This document shows positions 36,147 through 44,729 of a DNA stretch of 64,000 nt, in pieces. A program made the position numbers and the translations under genes. This stretch comes from Cellulomonas sp. 73-92 (GTDB lineage Bacteria; Actinomycetota; Actinomycetes; Actinomycetales; Cellulomonadaceae). Within the stretch, counting starts at the first letter, position 1, and each line of letters starts with the position of its first letter. The notes beneath the pieces were generated by a model that did no database searches, had not been told where the DNA came from, and saw only the letters and a program-made list of their open reading frames with translations. The stretch lies in NCBI RefSeq assembly GCF_001898175.1, contig NZ_MKTH01000012.1, positions 55,019 to 119,018 on the forward strand, in the 5' to 3' direction.

Positions 36147-36928
36147 CGCCGGTCCGTCCGCGCGAGGAGGCCGACGCCGGCCGCGAGCCAGACGACGACG
36201 AACAGGGCCTTGGCCAGCGGGTTGTCCAGCACCGGGTCGAGAAGGTCGGACGCCGCCGGGTAGAGGTTGCGTCCGTCGGTCTCGTGGCTGCCGAGCACGA
36301 ACATCGCCAGCTCCCACAGGCACGCCGCGATCCACGCGGCGGACCAGGCGAGGGCGGTGCGGCTCGTCGGGCGGTCCCAGACCGGGCGGTCGGCGGCCAC
36401 GTGGTCGTCGTCGGCCCGGTCCGGCCACGCGTAGGCGAGCGCGGCGGCGCCGGACGCGACGACCGCGAGGCCCGCGACGGTGCCGTGCCGCGGGGCGACG
36501 AACAGCACGAGCCCCACGAGCACGGCCGCGCCGATGATCGCGGGGCCGGTGTGCGAGACGGTGACCGTCCCGTGCCGGAGGCTGCCGGTGAGGTCGACGA
36601 CGAGCACCCCGAGGACGGCCAGCAGCGTCAGCGCGTCGGGCCACGCGCGGCGGCTGAGCTGGACCCCGGTGACCGCGGCGAGCACCACGAGCCATGCGAC
36701 GGTCCCGAAGGTGAGCGTGCGGGCGTCGTCGTCGGATCGCGGGGCGTGGGCGGGGCCGGTGCGTGCCAGGCGGGCGGCGCGGGGTTCGTCGTGCGCCAGG
36801 CGGGCGGCGCGGGGTTCGTCGTGCGCCAGGCCCGCGGCGCCGGATTCGTCGTGCGCGAGCCGGGCCGGTGCGCCGCCGGAGCGGCGGAAGAGGTGGGACC
36901 GGCGCGGGGTCGGTGCGGGGGAGGTCAC
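36143..36928 (-). CDS. Polytopic membrane protein with repeated N-terminus
   Basis: 261 residues. The N-terminal cytosolic part contains a ten-residue repeat (ARLAHDEPRA and variants, about four times) encoded by 30-bp direct repeats. Six hydrophobic segments follow (first near 72-90, last near 238-254). ELAMFVLGSHETDGRN and LDNPLAKALFVVVWLAAGVG are conserved-looking segments. No enzyme motif was recognised. It is followed by the small membrane protein with a 4-base overlap; the pair may form a complex. Confidence 0.65.
   Translation of the reverse strand: MTSPAPTPRRSHLFRRSGGAPARLAHDESGAAGLAHDEPRAARLAHDEPRAARLARTGPAHAPRSDDDARTLTFGTVAWLVVLAAVTGVQLSRRAWPDALTLLAVLGVLVVDLTGSLRHGTVTVSHTGPAIIGAAVLVGLVLFVAPRHGTVAGLAVVASGAAALAYAWPDRADDDHVAADRPVWDRPTSRTALAWSAAWIAACLWELAMFVLGSHETDGRNLYPAASDLLDPVLDNPLAKALFVVVWLAAGVGLLARTDRR
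36761..36870. repeat. 30-bp tandem repeat inside a membrane-protein gene
   Basis: Units start at 36761, 36791, 36821 and (partial) 36851. Units one and two differ at only two or three bases; the third has a few more changes. The period is a multiple of three, so the frame is kept and copy number can vary. Confidence 0.85.
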
Positions 36929-36956
36929 CGTCGCCTCCCTCCCGGGACCCTCCAGG

Positions 36957-37754
36957 TCACGCCCTCGTCACGTTACCTGCCCGGGCATGCCTCGGCAGGC
37001 CGAGGAACATCGGGGTGCTGCGGCGGTAGTCCTCGAAGTCCGGGCGGCGCGACGCCGAGATCTGCTCGGTGAACATCGTCGAGGGGACGAACAGCAGCGT
37101 CAGGAGCACGGCGCCGGCGACGGTCGGCAGGACCACGGTGCCCGCGGCGATCGCGCCGAAGGCGAACACGACCCACCACTGGCCGATCTCGCACACGTAG
37201 TTGGGGTGCCGGCTGATCCGGAACAGCCCGGTGCGCAGCATCGTCCCCTCGGCCGCGCGGCCGTCGCGATGGAAGGCCCAGCGCTGCTGGTCGGCGACCG
37301 TCTCCCCGACCAGGAGCACGACGAAGACGGCGGCCGCGATCACGTCGCCCGCACCCAGCGGGCGGGGGTGCCGGCTCGCGGTCCAGGCGGGGAGCGTGAT
37401 CGCCAGGAGGATCGCGTTCTGGATCGTGGCGATGAAGACGAGGTTGAGCAGCTGGAACTGCCAACCCGGCATGCGGGCGCGCAGCACCTGCCAGCGGTAG
37501 TCCTCGCCGCCGGGGGCGTAGCCGCCGCGTCGGGCGAAGTTGAAGGTCAGGCGGGCGCCCCACGCCGTCACGAGCACCGCCATGAGGGTGACGCGGGCGT
37601 CATGGGCGTTCGCCGCGAACACCCAGAGGTAGACCACGGGCACGATCGACCAGACGCGGTCCACCCAGGAGTACTCGCGGGTCGCGAGCGACGCGAACCA
37701 GCAGGCGGCGGTGACGGCGGCGGCGATCCAGAGGTTGACGGCGAGGGCGCTCAC
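36957..37754 (-). CDS. DUF1295-type membrane protein (steroid reductase-like fold)
   Basis: 265 residues, about seven helices. Motifs of the DUF1295/ICMT-5-alpha-reductase group are visible: RLTFNFARRGGY near 68-79, GLFRISRHPNYVCEIGQWW near 176-194, and a C-terminal RRPDFEDYRRSTPMFL. Such enzymes bind NADPH or S-adenosylmethionine through the HPNY region; the bacterial substrate is unknown. It stands 28 bp upstream of the membrane-protein pair on the same strand and may share a transcript with it. Confidence 0.85.
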   Translation of the reverse strand: MSALAVNLWIAAAVTAACWFASLATREYSWVDRVWSIVPVVYLWVFAANAHDARVTLMAVLVTAWGARLTFNFARRGGYAPGGEDYRWQVLRARMPGWQFQLLNLVFIATIQNAILLAITLPAWTASRHPRPLGAGDVIAAAVFVVLLVGETVADQQRWAFHRDGRAAEGTMLRTGLFRISRHPNYVCEIGQWWVVFAFGAIAAGTVVLPTVAGAVLLTLLFVPSTMFTEQISASRRPDFEDYRRSTPMFLGLPRHARAGNVTRA

Positions 37755-37923
37755 AGGGCAGCACCGTACGGCCGCGGGGCCGCGCGGCGCCGCAGGCGGG
37801 TCGTCGTTCGTCGGGCGGGCCCCGGGTGCTCCTCGCGGTGGAGGGGGTCGTCACGGCTGTCACGAGGGGCGAAAACTAGGACAAACGGGCACAAGGGGTG
37901 GGGCGGCAGGGGAGACTCGTCAC

Positions 37924-38190
37924 ATGACGTCGGGGCGTTCGTCGGTGGTGGTGCAGGGTGTCGTGCGGTCGGCACGGCGCTCGCCCGCCCGTCGTCCCGT
38001 CAGCTACGTCGCCCCGGTCTGGGGACAGGCGCCCTCCGCCGCGATCGCCGACGCGAAGCGCGAGTGGCTCGAGGCGTGCGTCGACGGGTCGTCGCCCGAT
38101 CGCGTCGAGTGGCTCTACGGGGTGTACCGGGACCTGGTGATCAGGCAGGCCGCGCTCGCGGTGCAGGGGTCGGCGGTCAACGCGTCCTGA
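37924..38190 (+). CDS. Small hypothetical protein
   Basis: 88 residues from an ATG preceded by GGGGAGA. The N-terminus is basic, while the C-terminal half looks folded and helical (ADAKREWLEACVDGSSPDRVEWLYGVYRDL). No family recognised. The upstream stretch 37870-37900 is locally A-rich and may hold its promoter. Alternatively the frame could be a chance ORF, but its composition is that of a real gene. Confidence 0.5.
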   Translation: MTSGRSSVVVQGVVRSARRSPARRPVSYVAPVWGQAPSAAIADAKREWLEACVDGSSPDRVEWLYGVYRDLVIRQAALAVQGSAVNAS

Positions 38191-38265
38191 GGTCGTCCTC
38201 GAACGGGTGATTCCGCAGGTCAACGGCGCCTTCCGGTGGCATGTCGGCGCTCTGTGCGATAGTCT

Positions 38266-38281
38266 TCGAACATCAGTTCGA
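38266..38281 (+). promoter_or_regulatory. SOS (LexA) box
   Basis: TCGAAC-ATCA-GTTCGA is a perfect match to the actinobacterial LexA consensus TCGAAC(N4)GTTCGA. It directly follows a -10-like GATAGT (38258-38263), where a bound LexA would cover the transcription start of the HNH gene. Confidence 0.85.
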
Positions 38282-38302
38282 GACCTATCGGGGGTGCTGG
38301 CG

Positions 38303-39820
38303 ATGATCGGCGGCTCGTCGTGCCCTGCCGTGCCGACCGAGGTGGCCGCCTGGGTCGTCGCCGGTCGAGCGGCGCTGGGCGTCGGGGTGCACGCCGAGGA
38401 GTGGGACGCCGGCACCCGCCGGGCCGTGCTGGCGGACATCGACCAGGTGGAGCGACTGGCGACGGCGCTGCGCGCGCGGGTGGTGACGGCGGAGCGTGCG
38501 GCCGGTACGTGGTCGCTGCACGGCGACCGTGACCTCGCCGGGTTCATCGGGCGCGAGTCGCGGCAGGGACGCGGGGCGGGGTCCGCGGCGGTCGGCCAGG
38601 CCGAGACGCTCTCGGCCATGCCGGCGGTGGCCGACGCTCTCGTCGGTGGGTCGGTGACGCCCTGGCACCTGCAGGCGATCGCCCGGGCGACGGCCGCCTC
38701 ACCGCGGCTCGCTGCCGAGCTGGCCACCTCAGACGGGCAGGCGCAGGTCGTCGAGATGGTGCGGCGGTGGGACGGGTCGGAGTTCGGGCGGCAGCTCGCC
38801 GCGATGTCGGCATCCCTCGACCCGGCCGCGCGTCAGCGCTCGCACGACGAGCAGCGGGCGGAGCGGTCGTTCGCGTGGACCCACACGTCGGGCGGCACCC
38901 TGCTCAAGGGTCGGCTGGACTCGGTGGCGGGGCACAAGCTGGCCAAGGTGATCGATGCGTTGTGCCCGCGCCCCGCGCTCGACGACGAACGGACCCGGGA
39001 ACAGCGGCAAGCGGACGCCCTGGTGAGCATGGTCGACCGCGTCGCCGTCGACCGGGCCACCACCCCCGGCGCCATCGCCCCGGTGCAGGCCGTCGTCACC
39101 CTGACGCAGGAGACGTGGGCGGCGCTGCGCGCTCCGCGTCGGCCCGCGTTCGACGCGGAGCACAGTGTCATGGACGGGGAAGGACCGGGTTCGACCGGCT
39201 CCGTCGGCTCGGCGGCGGACCTCATCGCGCGGTTGCGTGGCGTGCCGCCCGTCGTCGACGAGACCGACCGGCCGTGGCCCGCGTCGGAGATCGGCCGGGC
39301 GTTGTGCGACTGCGCGCTGACCCGCGCCGTTGTGGGCGCCCTCGGCGAGCCCTTGGACCTCGGCCGCGGCGAACGACTGTTCCAGCGTCAGCACTGGCTC
39401 GCGCTGTACGGGGCCGGGGTCCGCACCTGCGCCTTCCCCGGCTGCGGCGTGCCGCTGCGCTACACGGAGCTGCACCACCTGCGGTGGTGGTTCGAGCACG
39501 ACGGACGCACCGACATCGCCAACTGCGCCCCCTACTGCAGCTACCACCATCACGAGATCCACCGCCTCGACATCCGTATCACGCGCCTGTCGGACGGCAC
39601 CCTCGAGCACCGTCGCCCGGACGGCCGTCGATACGGACTCCCGACCGGTGGAGAGCCGGGGCGAGAGGCGTCGCTGGTCATGGCCGTTCGTAGCGGCGGG
39701 CTCGACGGCCCGGCAAGGCGCAGCGGCGGCGACGCGCTGCCATCGGCGGGCGGCGATGACCCTGGCGGGGGCGCTCGGGGCGACCCGCCGCCGGACCTGC
39801 TCGCCCTGCTGTCGGCGTGA
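38303..39820 (+). CDS. DUF222/HNH endonuclease-domain protein (13E12 family)
   Basis: 505 residues. The N-terminal DUF222 region (about 1-330) is followed by an HNH nuclease domain: CAFPGCGVPLRYTELHHL, then DGRTDIANCAPYC and YHHHEIHR, with two zinc-binding cysteine pairs and the catalytic histidines. The ATG at 38303 follows GGGGG; the longer frame begins upstream of the promoter and LexA box, so it is rejected. 13E12-type genes in mycobacteria are multi-copy and LexA-controlled. DNA cleavage during the SOS response is likely; mobility of the gene is possible. Confidence 0.88.
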   Translation: MIGGSSCPAVPTEVAAWVVAGRAALGVGVHAEEWDAGTRRAVLADIDQVERLATALRARVVTAERAAGTWSLHGDRDLAGFIGRESRQGRGAGSAAVGQAETLSAMPAVADALVGGSVTPWHLQAIARATAASPRLAAELATSDGQAQVVEMVRRWDGSEFGRQLAAMSASLDPAARQRSHDEQRAERSFAWTHTSGGTLLKGRLDSVAGHKLAKVIDALCPRPALDDERTREQRQADALVSMVDRVAVDRATTPGAIAPVQAVVTLTQETWAALRAPRRPAFDAEHSVMDGEGPGSTGSVGSAADLIARLRGVPPVVDETDRPWPASEIGRALCDCALTRAVVGALGEPLDLGRGERLFQRQHWLALYGAGVRTCAFPGCGVPLRYTELHHLRWWFEHDGRTDIANCAPYCSYHHHEIHRLDIRITRLSDGTLEHRRPDGRRYGLPTGGEPGREASLVMAVRSGGLDGPARRSGGDALPSAGGDDPGGGARGDPPPDLLALLSA

Positions 39821-39932
39821 GCGTTCGCCCTGCTGTCGGCGTGAGCTTGAGGGCGCCGTGATCGCTCGGCGCCGCAGCGGCGACGGGCCGCGACCTACCC
39901 TCGGACCGGCTCGCCCTGCTGTCGGTGTGGGC
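39801..39932 (+). repeat. Three copies of a 22-bp segment from the HNH gene's 3' end
   Basis: TCGCCCTGCTGTCGGCGTGAGC occurs at 39801-39822 (the gene's last codons and stop), at 39825-39846, and with two changes at 39911-39932. The third copy also shares the preceding CGGACC. They may be scars of recombination or of earlier family copies. Confidence 0.8.
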
Positions 39933-39979
39933 TCCGGCGCGCCGTCATCGGATCGTGAGCTGCGCCGCGGCGGTGGGGG

Positions 39980-40378
39980 TCAGCGCGCGGAGGCGCAGGA
40001 CTGGCAGGTGCCGAAGAACTCGAGCGTGTGCTCGACGTCGGTGAAGCCGTGCTCGGCGGCGATCGAGCGGACGAGGGACTCGAGGTTCGGGCCCTGGACC
40101 TCGACCGTGCGGCCGCAGCTGCGGCAGACGAGGTGGTGGTGGTGGGTCGACGGGCGGGCGCAGCGGCGGAAGAGGGACTCGCCCGTGCCGGTGCGCAGGC
40201 TGTCGACCTCGCCGGCGGTCGCCATCGCGCCCAGCGTGCGGTAGACGGTGGCGAGCCCGATGTCCTCGCCGCGCTCGGCCAGCAGCGTGTGGATCTGCTG
40301 GGCGCTGCGGAAGTCGCCGAGGCCGTCGAGGAGGGCGCCGATCGCCGTGCGCTGACGCGTCACCCGCTGACCGATCAT
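39980..40378 (-). CDS. zur: Fur-family regulator, Zur-like
   Basis: 132 residues. Winged helix with QRTAIGALLDGLGDFRSAQQIH and LATVYRTLGAMATAGEVD, metal histidines in STHHHHLVCRSCG, and two CxxC pairs (CRSC, CQSC) for structural zinc. The ATG at 40378 has GGGGAGG at a proper distance; an upstream GTG abuts it and is less likely. It is divergent from znuACB across a 135-bp region, so repression of zinc uptake when zinc is plentiful is the natural role; iron or manganese sensing is the less likely alternative. Confidence 0.88.
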   Translation of the reverse strand: MIGQRVTRQRTAIGALLDGLGDFRSAQQIHTLLAERGEDIGLATVYRTLGAMATAGEVDSLRTGTGESLFRRCARPSTHHHHLVCRSCGRTVEVQGPNLESLVRSIAAEHGFTDVEHTLEFFGTCQSCASAR

Positions 40379-40406
40379 CTTCGACACCTCCCCGCGGCGC
40401 GTGGCC

Positions 40407-40484
40407 GGTTCTCAGTTGCGAACCCCTTGATGAGAACCGTAGTGCAGTTTGCCGCTGTTGCAAATGAGAACTACTCTCTATAGC
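40407..40484. promoter_or_regulatory. Divergent zur/znu promoter with repeated GAGAAC elements
   Basis: GGTTCTCA (40407-40414) and TGAGAACC (40431-40438) are inverted; a third TGAGAAC follows at 40465-40471. A possible znu promoter is TTGCAA (40458-40463) with TATAGC (40479-40484). The repeats are candidate Zur operators but differ from the textbook TGAAAATGATTTTCA. Confidence 0.45.
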
Positions 40485-40513
40485 GACAACACCGCTCGTC
40501 AGAGGGAAGATCC

Positions 40514-41464
40514 GTGCCGCCGCGCCCTGTCAGCACCGCTCACGCCCCGCGTCCGACCCGCTTCCGGATCGGACGCCGCCGGGGTCGGGTGGGCGTGGTC
40601 GCGGCGCTCGTCGGGCTCGTCGTGCCCCTCGCCGCGGCCTGCTCGCCGGCTCCGACCCCGGGCGAGACCGGCGGCCTCGCCGTCGTCGCCTCCACGAACG
40701 TCTGGGGGAACATCGTCAACCAGGTCGGCGGCAGCCTGGTCTCGGTGACGTCGTTCATCGACAGCCCCTCGGCCGACCCGCACTCCTACGAGGCCAACGC
40801 CCGCAACCAGCTCGCGCTGAAGAAGGCGGTGCTGGTGGTGGCGAACGGGGGCGGGTACGACGACTTCGTCGACACCATGCTGGCCGGCCTCGGCTCGCCG
40901 CCCCCGGTGCTGCACGCCTTCGCGATCGCCAACACGGGCAAGGACAACGAGCACGTCTGGTACGACCTGCCGGCCGTGCGGGCCGTGGCCGACCAGATCG
41001 CCATCAAGCTGGGCACTATCGACCCGGGCAACGCCGCGACGTTCACCGCCAACGCCAAGACGTTCGACGGGCAGGTCACCGACCTCGAGCGGCAGGTGGC
41101 CGACATCAAGCAGCTGGCCGGCGGCAGCGCCGTCGCGGTCACCGAGTCCGTGCCGCAGTACCTGCTCGACCTGGCCGGCCTGAAGAACCTCACGCCGCCG
41201 GAGTTCTCCGCGGCGATCGAGAACGAGACGGACGTCCCGCCCGCGGTGCTCGCCTCGACGCTGGCGCTCTTCTCGTCCCACTCGGTGCGGGCCCTCGTCT
41301 ACAACGAGCAGACGACCGGGCCGCAGACGCAGGCGGTCCAGGCCGCCGCGAAGGCCGCCGGCATTCCTGTGGTGACCGTCTCCGAGACGCTGCCGGCCGG
41401 CATCGGCTACGTCGAGTGGATGCAGCGCACCATCACGGCGCTGCACGAGGCCGTCACCCGATGA
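40514..41464 (+). CDS. znuA: Zinc ABC transporter substrate-binding lipoprotein
   Basis: 316 residues; GTG start after AGAGGGAAGA. Lipobox LAAAC (Cys43). Cluster A-I fold with metal ligands expected in DPHSYEA, NEHVWYD and TESVPQYL, and an aspartate/glutamate-bearing loop YNEQTTG. The charged His-rich loop of some ZnuA proteins is missing. It captures Zn2+ (or Mn2+) outside the membrane for ZnuB. First gene of znuACB; the ATPase overlaps its stop. Confidence 0.9.
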   Translation: MPPRPVSTAHAPRPTRFRIGRRRGRVGVVAALVGLVVPLAAACSPAPTPGETGGLAVVASTNVWGNIVNQVGGSLVSVTSFIDSPSADPHSYEANARNQLALKKAVLVVANGGGYDDFVDTMLAGLGSPPPVLHAFAIANTGKDNEHVWYDLPAVRAVADQIAIKLGTIDPGNAATFTANAKTFDGQVTDLERQVADIKQLAGGSAVAVTESVPQYLLDLAGLKNLTPPEFSAAIENETDVPPAVLASTLALFSSHSVRALVYNEQTTGPQTQAVQAAAKAAGIPVVTVSETLPAGIGYVEWMQRTITALHEAVTR

Positions 41465-42249
41465 GCCCGGTCCTCGAGCTGGCGGGCGCCTCGCTCGCCT
41501 TCGGCGAGCGCGTCGTCTGGTCCGGGGTCGACCTCGCCGTCCAGGCGGGCGAGTTCGTTACGGTGCTCGGGCCCAACGGCTCGGGCAAGACGAGCCTCCT
41601 GCGGGCGGTGCTCGGACAGCTCCACCTGACGAGCGGTCGGATCGCGGTCATGGGCCGGCCGCCGCACCGTGGCAGCCGCAGCGTCGGCTACGTGCCGCAG
41701 CAGCGGATCGTCGACCCGGCGACGCCGGTGCGCGCACGGGACATCGTCCGCCTCGGCGTCGACGGCGACCGCTGGGGGCCAGGGCACCACGACCGGCGGG
41801 CGCGGGTCGACGAGCTCCTCGCGGCGGTCGGGGCGACCGAGTACGCGGACGTGCCCGTGGGCATGCTCTCCGGCGGCGAGCAGCAGCGGGTCCGCATCGC
41901 CCAGGCGCTCGCCTCGGACCCGGCCGTGCTGCTGTGCGACGAGCCGCTGCTGTCGCTCGACATCCGGCGCCAGCAGGAGGTGACGGCGCTCATCGACACC
42001 ACCCGCCACGCGACCGGGACGGCCGTGCTGTTCGTCACCCACGAGGTCAACCCGGTGCTGCCGTACACCGACTGCGTGCTGTACCTCGGGCCGGCGGGCC
42101 ATGCGGTCGGCGCCCCGGACGTGGTGCTCACGTCCGAGCGGCTGAGCAAGCTGTACGGGACGGCCGTCGAGGTCGTCAGGACCCAGGGACGCCTCCTCAT
42201 CGTCGGCGACGACGGGCACGTCCACCACGTCGAGGAGGAGGACGAGTGA
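41461..42249 (+). CDS. znuC: Zinc ABC transporter ATPase
   Basis: 262 residues. Walker A is GPNGSGKTS, the signature is LSGGEQQRVRIAQAL, Walker B is VLLCDEPLLSLD, and the switch His is in VTHE. The signature and D-loop are those of metal-uptake ATPases. The ATG overlaps the znuA stop (ATGA); the stop overlaps the znuB start (TGATG). Confidence 0.93.
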   Translation: MSPVLELAGASLAFGERVVWSGVDLAVQAGEFVTVLGPNGSGKTSLLRAVLGQLHLTSGRIAVMGRPPHRGSRSVGYVPQQRIVDPATPVRARDIVRLGVDGDRWGPGHHDRRARVDELLAAVGATEYADVPVGMLSGGEQQRVRIAQALASDPAVLLCDEPLLSLDIRRQQEVTALIDTTRHATGTAVLFVTHEVNPVLPYTDCVLYLGPAGHAVGAPDVVLTSERLSKLYGTAVEVVRTQGRLLIVGDDGHVHHVEEEDE

Positions 42250-43151
42250 TGCTCGCCCTGGCGACGGACGTGCCCTGGTGGCAGCGGATCGTCGACTTCA
42301 GCAGCTACGGAGAGCTGCTGCCGCTGGTGCGCAACTCGCTGATCGCGGGCGTGCTGCTCGCGCTGGTGGGCGGTCTCGTCGGCGTCTTCGTCATGCAGCG
42401 GGACCTGGCCTTCGCCGTGCACGGCGTGAGCGAGCTCTCCTTCGCCGGGGCGTCCGCCGCGCTGCTCCTCTCGATCGACGTCACCCTCGGCGCGATCATC
42501 GGGTCGCTCGTGGCGGCGATGGCGATCGGCTTCCTCGGCTCCCGGGCACGCGACCGCAACTCGATCATCGGCGTGCTGATGCCGTTCGGCCTCGGGCTCG
42601 GCGTGCTGGCCCTCGCGCTCTACCCCGGCCGCGCCGCGAACAAGTTCGGCCTGCTCACCGGGCAGATCGTCGCCGTCGACGACGCGCGGGTCGGCGCCAT
42701 GGCGGCGATCACCGTGGTGGTCGTCGGCGGCCTGCTCTTCGTCTGGCGACCGCTGACCTTCGCCTCGGTCGATCCCGAGGTCGCGGCGGCACGCGGCGTG
42801 CCGACGCGTGCGCTGTCGTTCGCCTTCATGCTGCTGCTGGGCCTCGCGGTCGCGATGGCGGTGCAGGTGGTCGGCGCGCTGCTGGTGCTGTCGCTGCTCA
42901 TCACGCCCGCCGCGGCGGCGACCCGCATCTCGGCCTCGCCCGTGTGGGTGCCGGTGCTGGCGGTGATCTTCGCCGAGGTGTCGGCGATCGGCGGGATCCT
43001 GCTCGCGCTGGGCGCGAGCGTGCCGATCAGCCCGTATATCACCACGATCTCGTTCGTCATCTACCTCGTGTGCCGGTGGCTGGGCCGCCGGCGCCGGCAG
43101 CACGGCTGGGTCCGCCGCCCGAGCGCGGTGGCGGGCGCCGTCGTCGGCTGA
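42249..43151 (+). CDS. znuB: Zinc ABC transporter permease
   Basis: 300 residues with about eight or nine helices, family motifs HGVSELSFAGASAALLL and VGALLVLSLLITPAAAATR. It forms the membrane channel for ZnuA-delivered metal. Start at 42249 (TGATG) is preferred over a GTG one codon earlier. Last gene of the operon. Confidence 0.92.
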   Translation: MLALATDVPWWQRIVDFSSYGELLPLVRNSLIAGVLLALVGGLVGVFVMQRDLAFAVHGVSELSFAGASAALLLSIDVTLGAIIGSLVAAMAIGFLGSRARDRNSIIGVLMPFGLGLGVLALALYPGRAANKFGLLTGQIVAVDDARVGAMAAITVVVVGGLLFVWRPLTFASVDPEVAAARGVPTRALSFAFMLLLGLAVAMAVQVVGALLVLSLLITPAAAATRISASPVWVPVLAVIFAEVSAIGGILLALGASVPISPYITTISFVIYLVCRWLGRRRRQHGWVRRPSAVAGAVVG

Positions 43152-43281
43152 CCGCGGGAACGGACCCGCGCGGCCGGGCCGGGCCCGGCGGCGGGCAAGG
43201 GTTCGACGCGCGGCACCGACGGAGGAGGCGCCATGTGACGGCCGGCGCTGGCGGCCGATCGGACACCGAGGTCGACCGGGG

Positions 43282-44595
43282 TCAGCGCCGCCGCGACGCC
43301 CGTTCGGCGCGGTAGCGCGCCCAGGCCTCCGCGAGCGGCGGCACGACCATCCCGGTCGCCGCGCGGGTCCGCGAGCGCGTCACGAGCACGCCGACCAGGG
43401 CCACCACGAGCGGGACGAACACGAGCGCGAGTGCCGCGCGATAGTCGGCGAGGGTGGGCGTCGTGCCGGGTGAGCGGTGGTCGAGCACCACGCCGACCGC
43501 GAGCATGACGAGCACGCCGGAGACGAACCCGCCCATGTTGGCGATGCCCTGCGCCGAGCCGGTGCGGTGCGGCGGGTTGGAGGTCGCGGCGAAGTCGAGG
43601 CCGATGAGCGACGCCGGCCCGCCGATGGACACCAGGGCGAGGAACAGCGCGAGCTGCCACACGGCGCGCGGCGTGGTCGGCAGCAGCACCAGCAGCCATC
43701 CGAGGGTGGTCCCGGCGGCGACCGCCAGCACCGCCCAGGAGCGCCGGACGGGGTGCCGCGCCGTGTACTCCCCGATGACCGGCCCCATGACGATGCCGAC
43801 GACCACGTTGATGGTCAGCATCCCGCCGGCCTGGCCCGGCGTGAGCCCCTGGCCCTGGACGAGGAACGGGACGCCCCACATGAGCACGACGACGTTGCCG
43901 CTGACCCCGCCGATCATGTGGGTCCAGAAGCCGAGCCAGGTGCCGGGGTGCCGCACCGTGTCGGCCAGGCCCGCGAACCGGCTCGGCCCGGCGGCGGGAG
44001 CGGCGCCGGGCGGGGTGTCCCTGACCCCGAGGCGCACGACGAGCGCCGCGACCGCCCCGAGCACGACGAGCGACCCGAACGCTGGCGTCCAGCCGTAGCG
44101 GTGCAGCACGAACGTGAACGGCACGGCGGTGATGATCTGGCCGAGCTGGCCCGCGATGCCCGTGAGCTGGCTCAGCAGCGGCACGCGCCGCCGGTCGAAC
44201 CACGCCGCGACCAGGCGCAGCGCCGAGACGAAGATCGCGGCGTCGCCGCTGCCGATGAGCACGCGCGCGGCCAGCGCGATCCCGACCGTCGGCGCGAAGG
44301 TCATGACGAGCTGCCCGGCCGCCATCGTCACCGAGCCGATCGTCAGCATGCGGCGCGGGCCCCAGCGGTCGACGCCGACGCCGACGGGCAGCTGCATCAG
44401 CGCGTACGTGGCGAGCTGGATGACGACGAACAGGGAGAGGACCGTCGCGTCGACCCGGAACCGGTCGGCCGCCACCAGGCCCGCGACGCCGAACGACGAG
44501 CGGTGCACCACGGCCGCGATGTAGGCCACGAGGCCCGCGCCCCAGACGATCCAGGGTGTGGCCGACCGGCGCGTCAGCGCACCCGCCTCACCCAC
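43282..44595 (-). CDS. MFS transporter
   Basis: 437 residues, twelve predicted helices in two halves around a central loop (about 195-215). MFS motif A-like VGVDRWGPRRML occurs after helix 2 and FAATSNPPHRTGSAQGIANMGG in the second half. The GTG at 44595 has GGAGG five bases upstream on the minus strand. The family covers drug and metabolite carriers; substrate unknown. The gene stands alone between znuB and the TetR gene. Confidence 0.88.
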   Translation of the reverse strand: MGEAGALTRRSATPWIVWGAGLVAYIAAVVHRSSFGVAGLVAADRFRVDATVLSLFVVIQLATYALMQLPVGVGVDRWGPRRMLTIGSVTMAAGQLVMTFAPTVGIALAARVLIGSGDAAIFVSALRLVAAWFDRRRVPLLSQLTGIAGQLGQIITAVPFTFVLHRYGWTPAFGSLVVLGAVAALVVRLGVRDTPPGAAPAAGPSRFAGLADTVRHPGTWLGFWTHMIGGVSGNVVVLMWGVPFLVQGQGLTPGQAGGMLTINVVVGIVMGPVIGEYTARHPVRRSWAVLAVAAGTTLGWLLVLLPTTPRAVWQLALFLALVSIGGPASLIGLDFAATSNPPHRTGSAQGIANMGGFVSGVLVMLAVGVVLDHRSPGTTPTLADYRAALALVFVPLVVALVGVLVTRSRTRAATGMVVPPLAEAWARYRAERASRRR

Positions 44596-44729
44596 GTCCG
44601 CCTCCGGTCGCGCGGCCCGCCCGTGCGGCCGGCCCCCGGGATCTTACGAGACCGCCTCCGCCGACCCCGGCCGCGTCCATGCCGGCAGCCCCGGCCCCGG
44701 GCTCGTCCACCGCGGGGTGCGGCGGCGAC

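Noticed and set aside
36929..36956. A tRNA gene or attachment site
   Set aside because: No cloverleaf or repeated att-like sequence; no tRNA was recognised anywhere in the window.
38207..38302. Longer N-terminus of the HNH protein
   Set aside because: It would start upstream of the -10 element and LexA box, so it could not be in the mRNA made from that promoter.
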